Numbered from the stretch's first letter, positions 9,081 through 18,415 are shown. The stretch is DNA of 49,234 bases from Caryophanon latum (GCF_001700325.1 NZ_MATO01000007.1:1-49234), one strand, 5' to 3'. The notes: a model not told the origin generated them from the letters alone. A program made the numbers and translations.

Positions 9081-9563
9081 ATGAAAAATTGGATTACCTT
9101 TATTTCCGTATTCTTTGTTTCTTTAGCACTTGTCATAACAATTATAGTAGTTTGGAATGCTGATGCGCCGTTTGCGGATATAGAGAAGCAAGCAGAGAAA
9201 CTTGCCATCGAACAAGGGCATATTGTCGATGCGACGAGCTCGTATACGTATAACGGTCAATCATCGTACGTCACGATTTTCGGGGTAGACGAAAATGGTG
9301 ACGAAAAAGCTGTCTTTGTTCCGAAGAGCCTAGAAGAGGAATTCATACAGGAAGTGTTAGTAAAAGACGGTATTACGAAAGAGCAAGCTTTAGATGTTTT
9401 AAGCAATGAAGCGGGCGTCAAAGAGCTGCTTCATGCAAAGTTAGGTTTCGAAAAGCCAGGCGCTGTATGGGAATTGACGTATTTAAACGACGAAGGTCAA
9501 CTCAACTACGTTTATATTTTACATAGCAACGGCGAATGGTGGAAACGCATTTTAAATTTGTAA
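9081..9563 (+). CDS. ypmB: YpmB-family membrane-anchored protein (DUF5590)
   Basis: 160 residues: a short cytoplasmic start, one membrane segment (about residues 4-26, ITFISVFFVSLALVITIIVVW), then an extracellular domain with the YpmB/PepSY-like pattern (SSYTYNGQSSYVTIFGVDENG, GITKEQALDVL, AVWELTYLNDEG). Length and position between dinG and aspB match B. subtilis YpmB, whose function is unknown. The ATG at 9081 is chosen because the hydrophobic segment starts right after it; an in-frame ATG at 9012 would overlap dinG. A 13-codon frame with its own ribosome binding site (9043-9084) overlaps this start as ATGA. ypmA, which sits here in B. subtilis, is absent. Confidence 0.85.
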   Translation: MKNWITFISVFFVSLALVITIIVVWNADAPFADIEKQAEKLAIEQGHIVDATSSYTYNGQSSYVTIFGVDENGDEKAVFVPKSLEEEFIQEVLVKDGITKEQALDVLSNEAGVKELLHAKLGFEKPGAVWELTYLNDEGQLNYVYILHSNGEWWKRILNL

Positions 9564-9576
9564 GGAGAGAATCCCC

Positions 9577-10770
9577 ATGAATCATTTATTAGCGAACCGT
9601 GCACAAACATTAACACCATCTGCAACATTAGCCATTACTGCCAAAGCGAAGGAATTAAAAGAGCAAGGCGTTGACGTAATCGGCTTAGGTGCAGGTGAAC
9701 CAGATTTCAACACACCAGAAAATATTTTGCAAGCAGCGAAAGATTCAATGGATGCTGGCTTAACGAAGTATACGCCAGCAGGAGGTTTACCGGCATTAAA
9801 GCAAGCGGTTATTGCGAAGCTTGAGCGCGACAACAATTTAACGTATAGCGCAAACGAAGTAATGATTGGTGTTGGTGCAAAGCATGTATTGTACACATTA
9901 TTCCAGGTTATTTTAAATGAAGGCGATGAAGTGATTATTCCAATCCCGTATTGGGTATCGTATCCAGAGCAAGTTAAGCTTGCCGGTGGTGTGCCTGTAT
10001 ACATCGAAGGGACAGCAGAGCAGCAATACAAAATTACAGCGCAGCAACTACGCGATGCTGTAACTGATAAAACAAAAGCTGTTATTATTAACTCTCCAAG
10101 TAATCCGTCGGGCATGATTTATTCTAAGGAAGAATTAGCCGAGCTAGCAGCAGTAGCAGAAGAGAAAAACATTTTAATCGTGTCAGACGAAATTTATGAA
10201 AAGCTTGTGTATGGCGACAACGCACATTACTCAATTGCACAGCTTTCTGACAGCGTGAAGGCGCGCACGATCGTCGTAAACGGTGTGGCGAAATCACACT
10301 CAATGACAGGCTGGCGCATCGGTTACGCAGCAGGTGATGCAGTAATCATTAAAGCGATGACAGACCTTGCCTCTCACTCGACGTCAAACGCGACAACGAC
10401 AGCGCAATATGCGACAATTGAAGCATATAATGGTCCTCAAGATGCGGTAGAAACAATGCGTCAAGCGTTCGAAAGCCGTCTTGAAGTCATTTATCCTAAG
10501 TTAAGCGCAATTCCAGGCTTCAACGTGTTAAAGCCACAAGGAGCGTTTTACTTACTACCAGACGTAGCAGAAGCTGCACAAAAAACAGGCTACGCATCAG
10601 TTGACGATTTCGTAGCCGCATTATTAACAGAAGCAAACGTGGCGGTTGTGCCAGGTTCAGGCTTCGGTTCACCACGCACAATTCGTTTATCGTATGCGAC
10701 ATCATTAGAACTACTAGAAGAAGCGGTAAAACGTATGCATGCATTTGTTGAAAGTAAATGGCAAGCATAA
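9577..10770 (+). CDS. aspB: Aspartate aminotransferase (class I, PLP-dependent)
   Basis: Interconverts aspartate and 2-oxoglutarate with oxaloacetate and glutamate. The 397 residues begin after AAGGAGAG at ATG 9577. Type I fold features: the N-terminal GLGAGEPDFNTPENI substrate-lid region, NSPSNPSGMIYS (cofactor-contacting Asn), VSDEIYEKLVYG (Asp contacting the pyridine nitrogen), the Schiff-base lysine in VAKSHSMTGWRIGY (about residue 239), and the C-terminal RLSYA arginine for the alpha-carboxylate. It lies in the dinG-ypmB-aspB-asnS cluster; aspartate is the precursor of the asparagine used by the next gene's product. Confidence 0.95.
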   Translation: MNHLLANRAQTLTPSATLAITAKAKELKEQGVDVIGLGAGEPDFNTPENILQAAKDSMDAGLTKYTPAGGLPALKQAVIAKLERDNNLTYSANEVMIGVGAKHVLYTLFQVILNEGDEVIIPIPYWVSYPEQVKLAGGVPVYIEGTAEQQYKITAQQLRDAVTDKTKAVIINSPSNPSGMIYSKEELAELAAVAEEKNILIVSDEIYEKLVYGDNAHYSIAQLSDSVKARTIVVNGVAKSHSMTGWRIGYAAGDAVIIKAMTDLASHSTSNATTTAQYATIEAYNGPQDAVETMRQAFESRLEVIYPKLSAIPGFNVLKPQGAFYLLPDVAEAAQKTGYASVDDFVAALLTEANVAVVPGSGFGSPRTIRLSYATSLELLEEAVKRMHAFVESKWQA

Positions 10771-10801
10771 TTCCCTTCTTCTAATGTAGCAGGAGGAAGT
10801 T

Positions 10802-12097
10802 ATGAAAAAAATTACAATTAGTGACATGCCAAAGCACATTGGCGAAACAGTTAAAATTGGCGCATGGCTCGCAAATAAGCGTGCAAGTGGCAAAATGGCA
10901 TTTTTACAGCTGCGTGACGGTTCAGGCTTTGCACAAGGCATCGTCGTAAAAGAGGAAGTTGGCGAGGAGCTATTCGCCGTAGCAAAAGGGATGACGCAAG
11001 AAACATCAATGTATGTAATCGGTGAAGTAAAAGCAGACGAGCGCTCAACGTTCGGTGCAGAGCTAAACGTAACAGGCATTGAAGTTATTCATGCAGCGAA
11101 GGACTACCCAATTACACCGAAAGAGCACGGCACGGAGTTTTTAATGGACAACCGTCATTTATGGCTGCGCTCTCGTAAGCAGCACGCCGTTATGAAAGTG
11201 CGTAACGAAATTATTCGCGCAACGTACGAGTTTTTTAACGACAATGGCTTTACGAAAATGGATCCACCAATTTTAACTGGTTCTGCACCAGAAGGCACTT
11301 CAGAATTATTTGCGACGAAATATTTCGATGAAGATGCGTATCTTTCTCAATCTGGTCAGCTTTACATGGAAGCTGCAGCGATGGCATTAGGGAAAGTATT
11401 CTCATTCGGTCCAACATTCCGCGCTGAAAAATCGAAAACGCGTCGTCATTTAATCGAGTTTTGGATGATTGAACCGGAAATGGCATTTGTACAGTTTGAG
11501 GAAAATTTAGAAGTACAAGAGCAGTACGTAACACATATCGTACAATCTGTGCTGAAAAACTGCAAAATGGATTTAGAGCGTTTAGGTCGCGACACATCAA
11601 AGTTAGAACAAATTCAAGCACCATTCCCACGCATTTCGTATGACGATGCGATTGCCTTTTTACATGAGCAAGGTTTCGATGATATTGAGTGGGGCGATGA
11701 TTTCGGCGCACCGCATGAAACGGCGATTGCGAACCATTTCGACAAGCCGGTATTCATTACGTGCTACCCAACTGGTATTAAACCGTTTTACATGCAGCCG
11801 CACCCAGAGCGAGATGACGTTGTATTATGTGCGGACTTAATTGCACCAGAAGGCTACGGCGAAATTATCGGTGGCTCAGAGCGTATTCATGACTACGATT
11901 TATTAAAGTCTCGCCTAGAGGAACATAACTTATCAATGGACGCGTACAAGTGGTATTTAGAATTACGTCAGCAAGGCTCAGTGCCACACTCAGGCTTCGG
12001 TTTAGGTCTTGAGCGTACAGTCGCATGGATTTCAGGAACAGAGCACATTCGTGAAACAATTCCATTCCCGCGCTTACTGAACCGTCTATACCCTTAA
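10802..12097 (+). CDS. asnS: Asparaginyl-tRNA synthetase
   Basis: Charges tRNA-Asn with asparagine. The 431 residues begin after AGGAGG: an N-terminal OB-fold anticodon-binding domain (about 1-100), then the class II catalytic core with motif 2 [21 protein letters not shown] (about 205-225) and motif 3 [13 protein letters not shown] (about 400). Asn rather than Asp specificity is inferred from overall similarity and from gene order next to aspB. No T-box leader fits in the 31 bases between aspB and asnS, so regulation is probably shared with the upstream genes. Confidence 0.94.
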   Translation: MKKITISDMPKHIGETVKIGAWLANKRASGKMAFLQLRDGSGFAQGIVVKEEVGEELFAVAKGMTQETSMYVIGEVKADERSTFGAELNVTGIEVIHAAKDYPITPKEHGTEFLMDNRHLWLRSRKQHAVMKVRNEIIRATYEFFNDNGFTKMDPPILTGSAPEGTSELFATKYFDEDAYLSQSGQLYMEAAAMALGKVFSFGPTFRAEKSKTRRHLIEFWMIEPEMAFVQFEENLEVQEQYVTHIVQSVLKNCKMDLERLGRDTSKLEQIQAPFPRISYDDAIAFLHEQGFDDIEWGDDFGAPHETAIANHFDKPVFITCYPTGIKPFYMQPHPERDDVVLCADLIAPEGYGEIIGGSERIHDYDLLKSRLEEHNLSMDAYKWYLELRQQGSVPHSGFGLGLERTVAWISGTEHIRETIPFPRLLNRLYP

Positions 12098-12135
12098 TTG
12101 TAAAACTAGCACGTGATAGTTAAACAAAAAGTAGA

Positions 12136-12172
12136 AAAACGGCATTGGAAAATTTTCCAATGCCGTTTATTT
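12136..12172. terminator. Terminator after asnS
   Basis: A perfect 12-bp stem AAACGGCATTGG/CCAATGCCGTTT (12137-12148 with 12157-12168) is followed by ATTTTGTTT. The left flank is A-rich, so it can also end the convergent minus-strand gene. Confidence 0.85.
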
Positions 12173-12195
12173 TGTTTACTCTTTTGTACTGTTGA

Positions 12196-12513
12196 TTACA
12201 AATTAATCGTAATGCCTTTATATTTCACAATACCCCAAACGAATGCGACAACGGCAATGCCGAAAAATAAAGGGACCCATAAAATGAGCATGATGAGCAT
12301 TGAATCATCAATCCCATTTGTTGCTAATTCAAAGAAGTATCCTAAAAATACAGAAGAAGTCCAAGAGAAAATAAATGTTGAAATACCGCCCCAAATAATC
12401 CACGCATTGTAGTCGGTCATTTTATGCATCGCTACGCCGACGATAATACCGACAATCGTTGCAATAAGAGATGCGATAACGAGTGTAGGGTCCGTTAAAA
12501 ATTCTGTCATCAT
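12196..12513 (-). CDS. Small integral membrane protein of unknown function
   Basis: About 105 residues with three predicted membrane segments (LVIASLIATIVGIIVGVAM; AWIIWGGISTFIFSWTSSVF; MLIMLILWVPLFFGIAVVAF). The ribosome binding site AAAGGAG lies five bases from ATG 12513 and eight from the adjacent in-frame ATG 12510; either may be used. It is transcribed alone, convergent with asnS. I do not recognise a family. The hydrophobic pattern and normal codon use on this strand favour it over the overlapping plus-strand frame. Confidence 0.7.
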   Translation of the reverse strand: MMTEFLTDPTLVIASLIATIVGIIVGVAMHKMTDYNAWIIWGGISTFIFSWTSSVFLGYFFELATNGIDDSMLIMLILWVPLFFGIAVVAFVWGIVKYKGITINL

Positions 12514-12785
12514 CAAAACTCCTTTACTATTTACTATGCTCAACTAACATTGAACATGATTACCTATAAAATACCATTATTTAAACGAGATGTCACATTT
12601 GTTTTACTCGTTCGATACGTGTTTCTACTATTTAAATGGTAAAGTGTCATACATTTGTAAAAAAGAACAATTTGATGAAATGATTTATTATGACGTTTTA
12701 TTAAAGTTCGAAAGTAAAATACGTTGTTAACTGTTACTTGATTACATAGTTCACCACTTGCAGCATCGTGATCGCTGTTTCATTA

Positions 12786-13012
12786 AGGTAGCCGCTTTTC
12801 GTGGACACGGCCTTCGTATAGTTGAGCGGAATGGGATACTACACGAGTCACCGCCTGACAAACATCGTGTTCGCCGCCGAGCCCCAAGAATTGATCTGCC
12901 TCGAGTAACCGCAGAGGCAAAGCGAGCCGCAATACGCGAACTGCCAATGGAATGGCGAATCAACCCGCTTGATAAACTAGTTTTTAGACAGAACCTAGTG
13001 GAAAGGCTGCCT
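12786..13012. repeat. GC-rich intergenic block with inverted ends, probable repeat element or structured RNA
   Basis: This block is markedly richer in G and C than the AT-rich DNA on both sides and is open on both strands without looking like protein. Its ends are inverted copies: AGGTAGCC (12786-12793) pairs with GGCTGCCT (13005-13012). Inside are a hairpin TGCCTC/GAGGCA (12897-12902 with 12914-12919) and ACTAG/CTAGT near 12976-12999. The arrangement suggests a mobile palindromic intergenic element or a noncoding RNA; copy number in the genome cannot be seen from one window. Confidence 0.4.
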
Positions 13013-13033
13013 CGACGTGAAAAGCAACCCTAA

Positions 13034-13778
13034 GTTATCGTGAAGAGCCCTCTTTTGTGTGGAGAGCTATAATTATCCATTCTCACCTATAGATTTAAGT
13101 CGTTTCAATTAATAAAATATTTCATTCTCGTCATAGAAATGCCATAATTAAAAAGGGTTTCAGAAAAGCCTATGAATACTTGATAAATCAAGGTTTAGCG
13201 CGTGTTTGAGGCGCGTAGAAATACGCTATGAAAGTAGCACGTTATATTCAAATTGTTAGTTAAATGGAAGAATATTTCGAGTTTACTTTGACTTCCTGTG
13301 CAACTTCACATAAAATTTGAGTAGGTTAGAGGGGTAGTAAACATTATAGGTGTAATGCAGTTAGAAAAGTAATAGAGGCAATTGCTCATAAATGGCAACA
13401 ACAGTGCGAGGGGCTATTTGTGCAGTAGGACTCTACGAATACTTGGCGAACTAATTGAGCGTCATGTATGGAATTTATTTAACTTTTCAGCTGTGCGTTT
13501 CTCCGTGTATCGGACGAGTTCGTCAAAGCTTTTTGAGCATGTGCGCTTTACATAGCAATCAACAACTGCGTACATCGTTCACGTACTTTTTATAATATGG
13601 TAGTTTGGTGACTTGTTCAAATACAATGTGAGAAGAGCAGCGATTGCTGTTAGGCATGTATAATGTCTATTGACTTCGGAATGCCATATATATCTGTTAA
13701 ATATGGTCGTGTGAGCATCGTTTGATGGGTAGATATGACAGTTCTAGCCAGCTCAATTAGATTGAAGGGAGTTCACCT
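13034..13778. other. Intergenic stretch upstream of qoxA without recognisable genes
   Basis: AT-rich, stop codons in all frames, no ribosome-binding-site-led frame of useful length. It presumably carries the qox promoter: a TATAAT at 13659-13664 and a TTGACT at 13670-13675 are visible, but neither has a well-spaced partner. It may include decayed coding sequence; I could not identify any. Confidence 0.5.
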
Positions 13779-14663
13779 ATGAAAGCGAAAATGAAAGGGA
13801 CTTTTCTCGCTGCATTAATGGGTATTAGTGCACTTGTTTTAGGTGCATGTGAACCATTACTGTTCTTAGATCCTAAAGGTCCTCAAGCTCAGCGCCAAGC
13901 AGATGACACAATGCTTTTAATTTATGTCATGTCTGCAATTGTTCTCGTGGTATTAGTAATTTTAGCGGTAATGCTAGTGAAGTACCGCGCGTCTAAACAA
14001 CGCCCAGATTATGAGCCACCACACATTGAAGGTAGTGTGCTTATCGAGGCAATCTGTATCGGTATTCCTGTAATCATCGTTATTTTCTTATCAGTAGTTT
14101 CTGTAAAATCGAACTACATCGTAGAAGCGGTTCCACAAGGATATGAGGATACAGAACCATTAGTAGTATACGCTTCATCTTCTAACTGGAAATGGCACTT
14201 CAGCTACCCAGAAGAAGATATCGAAACTGTAAACTACTTATTTATCCCAGCAGGTCGTGCTATTGAATTCCGTTTATACTCTTACGGACCAATCACAAGT
14301 TTCTGGATTCCACAATTAGGTGGACAAAAATATGCCATGGCTGACATGGAAACAACTTTACACTTAGCTGCCGACAAACCAGGTGAATTCATGGGTCGTA
14401 ACGGTAACTTTAGTGGTGTAGGTTTCGCAGAAAATACATTCAATGTTAAAGCGATGCCACAAGCTGAATTTGACGAGTGGGTAGAAGAAGTACATGCTAC
14501 TGCTGAACCACTTACTGAAGAAAAATTTGAAGAGTTATTAGAGCCAGGTCACTTAGGTACTTCAACGTACACTGGTACTCACTTAGAATTCTCGCCGTCT
14601 CCAGGTAAACACAGCTCTCACAGTGTGAAAGACCCAGACGCAGAGGAACATTCTTCTCACTAA
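13779..14663 (+). CDS. qoxA: Cytochrome aa3 quinol oxidase subunit II (lipoprotein)
   Basis: Membrane subunit II of the menaquinol-oxidising terminal oxidase. A lipoprotein signal ends in LGAC with Cys24; then LDPKGPQA, two membrane segments (about 45-67 and 85-107) and an extracellular cupredoxin domain. The CuA ligands of cytochrome c oxidases are missing: the usual Cys-x3-Cys-x3-His loop reads NFSGVGFAENTF, so electrons come from quinol, not cytochrome c. The C-terminus is His/Ser-rich (KHSSHSVKDPDAEEHSSH). The start follows GAAGGGAG. First gene of qoxABCD. Its codon use is more uniform and AT-ending than that of the neighbours, consistent with high expression. Confidence 0.95.
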   Translation: MKAKMKGTFLAALMGISALVLGACEPLLFLDPKGPQAQRQADDTMLLIYVMSAIVLVVLVILAVMLVKYRASKQRPDYEPPHIEGSVLIEAICIGIPVIIVIFLSVVSVKSNYIVEAVPQGYEDTEPLVVYASSSNWKWHFSYPEEDIETVNYLFIPAGRAIEFRLYSYGPITSFWIPQLGGQKYAMADMETTLHLAADKPGEFMGRNGNFSGVGFAENTFNVKAMPQAEFDEWVEEVHATAEPLTEEKFEELLEPGHLGTSTYTGTHLEFSPSPGKHSSHSVKDPDAEEHSSH

Positions 14664-14721
14664 TCTTTTAACTTATTCGTAGCGAAAAAGTAATAAATCA
14701 TCTGGAAGGAGTTACGAAAAG

Positions 14722-16680
14722 ATGGAATTCTTTGAGCGATTCGCCATACCACATCCAAGTTTCTTAATTTATGTGGCAATGGCTTCCATGATTATAGGTG
14801 CGATTGTTATCGTTGCTGGTATCACGTACTTAAAAAAATGGGGCTATTTATGGCGTGAATGGATCACAACTGTTGACCATAAGAAAATCGGTATCATGTA
14901 CCTTATCGTAGCATTATTAATGCTATTCCGCGGTGGTATTGACGCAGTAATGCTTCGTTACCAACTTGCAATGCCTGAAAATACTTTCTTAGATTCTCAA
15001 CATTATAACGAAGTATTTACAACACACGGGATCGTCATGATTTTATTCATGGCAATGCCATTCATTATTTTCTTCTTTAACTTCCTTGTACCATTACAAA
15101 TTGGTGCTCGTGACGTAGCGTTCCCACGCTTAAACTCATTAAGTTTCTGGTTATTCTTCATGGGTATGGGATTATTCAACATCTCATTCGTAATCGGTGG
15201 TTCACCGGATGCGGGTTGGACATCTTACTTCCCGCTAGCGGGTAACGAGTTCTCTACTTCTGTAGGTACGAACTACTACATGATTTCTTTACAAATTGCG
15301 GGTCTTGGTACGTTAATGACAGGTATTAACTTCATGACGACAATCTTCCGCATGCGTGCTCCAGGTATGACGTTAATGCGTATGCCAATGTTCACTTGGT
15401 CAGCACTTATTGCTAACGTAATTATCGTATTTGCGTTCCCTGTATTAACAGTAGCGTTAGCGATGGGTACGTTAGACCGTTTAGCAGGAACTCAGTTCTT
15501 CACAACGGACAATGGTGGTATGGACATGCTTTGGGCCAACCTATTCTGGGTTTGGGGTCACCCTGAAGTATATATCTTAATTTTACCAGCATTCGGTTTA
15601 TTCTCTGAGATCATTCCAGTATTCGCTCGTCGTAACTTATACGGTTACACGTCAATGGTTTGGTCAATGATCATTATCTCAGTATTCTCATTCGGAGTTT
15701 GGACTCACCATTTCTTCACAATGGGTCAAGGTGCGTTAACAAACTCAGTATTCTCTATTACGACGATGGCGATCGCTGTACCAACAGGGGTTAAAATCTT
15801 CAACTGGTTATTCACGCTTTACAAAGGTAAAATTGAAATGACAACACCGATGCTTTATTCGATGTTATTCATTCCATTATTTACTCTTGGTGGTGTAACA
15901 GGGGTTATGCTTGCGATGTCAGCAGCTGACTACCAATACCACAACTCAATGTTCTTAGTAGCTCACTTCCATAACGTAATCATCCCAGGGGTTGTTTACG
16001 CGATGTTAGCAGGTTTAACATTCTACTGGCCGAAATTATTCGGTTTCATGCTTAACGAGAAAATCGGTAAAGCAACAGCTTGGATTATGTCAATCGGTTT
16101 CGTGTTATCATTCATTCCAATGTACATCACTGGTTTAGATGGTCAACCACGTCGCGGATACACATACTCTGAAGCAAGTGGTTACGGTACATTAAACATG
16201 GTTGCCTTCATTGGTGCGATGATTATGTCTGTATCATTCTTAATGCTTGTGTATAACATTTATTACAGCTTCCGTAACTCACCACGTGATATCGGTGACG
16301 ATCCATGGGATGCTCGTTCTCTTGAGTGGGCGACAAATACGCCAATTCCTGAGTACAACTTTGCTGTATTACCACAAATTAAATCTCGTGAAGCATTCTG
16401 GGATCATAAATATGGTGGCAAAGATAAAGACTTATTCGCAGGTCAAAAAATCGAGCGAATTCATATGCCTAACAAATCAGGCGTACCGTTTATTATGAAC
16501 GTATTCTTCTTCGTACTAGGATTCTGCTTAGTATTCTCTATGTACATCCCTGCAATCATTGCATTCGTAGGTGTGTTAGCTTGTATGGCTCACCGTTCAT
16601 TCGAGGATGATCACGGATTCTACTTCGAAGTTGAAGAAATCGAAGAAATTGAACGTGAAAAGCGAGGTGCGATTAAATAA
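14722..16680 (+). CDS. qoxB: Cytochrome aa3 quinol oxidase subunit I
   Basis: Catalytic heme-copper subunit that reduces oxygen to water and pumps protons. The 652 residues hold about 14 membrane segments. Ligands seen: His105 in TTHGIV (low-spin heme), His279 in WGHPEVYI (CuB, with the Tyr of the His-Tyr crosslink four residues on), the HH pair at 329-330 (CuB), and HFHN at 415-417 (high-spin heme and low-spin heme). The ribosome binding site GGAAGGAG precedes ATG 14722. The stop codon shares a base with the qoxC start. Confidence 0.97.
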   Translation: MEFFERFAIPHPSFLIYVAMASMIIGAIVIVAGITYLKKWGYLWREWITTVDHKKIGIMYLIVALLMLFRGGIDAVMLRYQLAMPENTFLDSQHYNEVFTTHGIVMILFMAMPFIIFFFNFLVPLQIGARDVAFPRLNSLSFWLFFMGMGLFNISFVIGGSPDAGWTSYFPLAGNEFSTSVGTNYYMISLQIAGLGTLMTGINFMTTIFRMRAPGMTLMRMPMFTWSALIANVIIVFAFPVLTVALAMGTLDRLAGTQFFTTDNGGMDMLWANLFWVWGHPEVYILILPAFGLFSEIIPVFARRNLYGYTSMVWSMIIISVFSFGVWTHHFFTMGQGALTNSVFSITTMAIAVPTGVKIFNWLFTLYKGKIEMTTPMLYSMLFIPLFTLGGVTGVMLAMSAADYQYHNSMFLVAHFHNVIIPGVVYAMLAGLTFYWPKLFGFMLNEKIGKATAWIMSIGFVLSFIPMYITGLDGQPRRGYTYSEASGYGTLNMVAFIGAMIMSVSFLMLVYNIYYSFRNSPRDIGDDPWDARSLEWATNTPIPEYNFAVLPQIKSREAFWDHKYGGKDKDLFAGQKIERIHMPNKSGVPFIMNVFFFVLGFCLVFSMYIPAIIAFVGVLACMAHRSFEDDHGFYFEVEEIEEIEREKRGAIK

Positions 16681-17279
16681 TGGCTCATGTTGACACTTCA
16701 AAACCTTTAGAGTATCAAACAGAAGAAGGTCGTTTAAAGATCTTAGGTTTCTGGATTTTCTTAGGTGCCGAAATCATGCTTTTCGCGACATTATTTACAT
16801 GTTACTTTGTAATGGAAGGTCGCACAGGTAATGGTCCAACTGGTGCAGAAATCTTCGAGATTGGCCCAGTTTTAATTGAAACATTCGTACTTTTAACAAG
16901 TAGTTTCACAATCGGTTTAGCAATTCACGCTATGCGATTAGGCGCTAAAAAAGCAACAATCAACTTCATGATCGTTACTTTATTATTAGGTGCTGTGTTC
17001 TTAGGTGTAGAGATTTACGAGTTCTATCACTATGCACACATCGGCGCTGGAATTACAGTTTCTGGTTTCACATCTACACTATTAACAACTCTAGGTACAC
17101 ACGGACTTCACGTAACGTTCGGTTTATTCTGGGGTACAGCGATTATTTTACAAATCGCTAAACGTGGTCTAAACAACGTGACAGCTAATAAAGCGTTTAT
17201 CTTCTCTTTATACTGGCACTTCCTAGACGTAGTTTGGATTTTCATCTTCAGTTTCATCTATCTGAAAGGAATGTTGTAA
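16680..17279 (+). CDS. qoxC: Cytochrome aa3 quinol oxidase subunit III
   Basis: 199 residues with five membrane segments, matching quinol oxidase subunit III: an N-terminal LGFWIFLGAEIMLFATLFTC, a central ELYEFYHY-like glutamate helix (here GVEIYEFYHYAH), GTHGLHVTFGL and the final WHFLDVVWIFIFSFIYL. Stabilises subunit I and its oxygen path. It overlaps the end of qoxB by one base, which implies coupled translation. Confidence 0.96.
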   Translation: MAHVDTSKPLEYQTEEGRLKILGFWIFLGAEIMLFATLFTCYFVMEGRTGNGPTGAEIFEIGPVLIETFVLLTSSFTIGLAIHAMRLGAKKATINFMIVTLLLGAVFLGVEIYEFYHYAHIGAGITVSGFTSTLLTTLGTHGLHVTFGLFWGTAIILQIAKRGLNNVTANKAFIFSLYWHFLDVVWIFIFSFIYLKGML

Positions 17280-17280
17280 T

Positions 17281-17562
17281 ATGGCACAATTCTTTCCTAA
17301 AGGTCAGGTAATGGGCTTCATCTTCTCACTAGTATTAACAGTTGCGGCGATGTTAGTGTATTTCTTAGACATGTCATTTGGCATGGGGATGGCTGTATTA
17401 ATCATCACAGCATTCTTACAAGCAACACTACAGTTAGTTGTATTCATGCACGCTGGTGAATCAGAAGATAAATGGGCAATCTACATTAACGTTGTTTACG
17501 GTATCGTAATCGCATTAATGACAGTGTTCGGTTCATTATTAATCTTCAACTGGGATATGTAA
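17281..17562 (+). CDS. qoxD: Cytochrome aa3 quinol oxidase subunit IV
   Basis: 93 residues with three membrane segments and the subunit IV signature of small quinol oxidase subunits (ALQLVVFMH-type motif, here LQLVVFMHAGESEDKW). Needed for assembly of the oxidase. It starts one base after qoxC and ends the operon at a hairpin terminator. Confidence 0.95.
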   Translation: MAQFFPKGQVMGFIFSLVLTVAAMLVYFLDMSFGMGMAVLIITAFLQATLQLVVFMHAGESEDKWAIYINVVYGIVIALMTVFGSLLIFNWDM

Positions 17563-17570
17563 TCCTAAAA

Positions 17571-17607
17571 AAAAGTCGTCGCTCGATTTCGAGTGGCGGC
17601 TTTTTTT
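17571..17607 (+). terminator. Terminator of qoxABCD
   Basis: An 11-bp stem with some G-T pairs (17575-17585 with 17590-17600, loop ATTT) is followed by seven T. Confidence 0.8.
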
Positions 17608-17696
17608 ATGCCGCAAATTCAATGCATTGTTCATACAAAGTAGCGTCGCTTTATGCTAAAATAGATGAATCGATAAAAAGAAAGGAGTCTAAAAAT

Positions 17697-18413
17697 ATGA
17701 TGACGAACCGACTCCGTTTTTGGACGGAACAGCGACAAGTAAACGTACCACAGCTGTTCTTTCAATGCTACAAGGAACTGAACATTACTGATGAAGAGGC
17801 GATGATGTTGCTGCACATGATGAACTATCACGAGCAAGGCAATGACTTCCCAACGCCTGCACAAATCGCCACATATATGCACTTAACGGCACACGAAATT
17901 ACGATGAAGCTGCAGCGTTTATTGCAGCACGGCTTTTTAGAGCTGCGACAAGGTGTCGATGAGCAAGGGATGATTTATGAAAAATATACGCTTTATCCGT
18001 TGTGGGAAAAAATTTGCTTACATTATGAGCGTAAGGAAGTCGAGCAGCAAGAGCAGGTGGAAAAATCGGAGGAGAGCGATATTTTCCAACTGTTTGAGCA
18101 GGAGTTTGGACGACTGCTATCGCCAATTGAAATTGAGACGATCGGCATGTGGATTGACCAAGATGCGCATACGCCAGCGCTTATTAAAGAGGCATTGAAG
18201 GAGGCGGTCATTGCAGGGAAGTTAAACTTGCGCTACATCGACCGCATTTTATTTGATTGGAAAAAGAAAAACGTCAAAACGATTCAGCAGGCGAAATCGC
18301 ATAGCGCACAGTTTCGCGCTGGGGGGCAGTCACGCATTACGGTGCAGCCGGCTCCTGATGCACCACCAGTGGAAGCTGTACCGTTTTACAACTGGCTAGA
18401 GGAGAGAGATTAA
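17697..18413 (+). CDS. dnaD: DNA replication initiation protein DnaD
   Basis: Primosome component that acts with DnaB and DnaI to load the helicase at oriC and at stalled forks. The 238 residues start at ATG 17697, nine bases after AAAGGAG. The N-terminal winged-helix domain (about 1-115: VPQLFFQCYKELNITDEEAMMLL, FPTPAQIATYMHL) is followed by the DnaD/DnaB2 domain with the diagnostic YIDRILFDWKKKNVKT (about 182-197) and a flexible tail. The upstream in-frame codons to 17622 lack a ribosome binding site. First gene of dnaD-nth-ypoC. Confidence 0.93.
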   Translation: MMTNRLRFWTEQRQVNVPQLFFQCYKELNITDEEAMMLLHMMNYHEQGNDFPTPAQIATYMHLTAHEITMKLQRLLQHGFLELRQGVDEQGMIYEKYTLYPLWEKICLHYERKEVEQQEQVEKSEESDIFQLFEQEFGRLLSPIEIETIGMWIDQDAHTPALIKEALKEAVIAGKLNLRYIDRILFDWKKKNVKTIQQAKSHSAQFRAGGQSRITVQPAPDAPPVEAVPFYNWLEERD

Positions 18414-18415
18414 CG

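Noticed and set aside
10771-10801. T-box leader for asnS
   Set aside because: Only 31 bases separate aspB and asnS; no specifier stem or T-box sequence.
12113-12412. Plus-strand 99-codon frame after asnS
   Set aside because: It starts inside the asnS terminator and is antisense to a membrane protein gene with a good start; no ribosome binding site.
12751-13033. Overlapping open frames on both strands (91 and 70 codons)
   Set aside because: Arg-rich, no ribosome binding site, and simultaneous openness on both strands is explained by local GC content and palindromic structure.
13360-13450. Minus-strand peptide AQIAPRT resembling a segment of IS3-type transposases
   Set aside because: Only seven residues, surrounded by stops, and no other transposase motif in the region; chance cannot be excluded.
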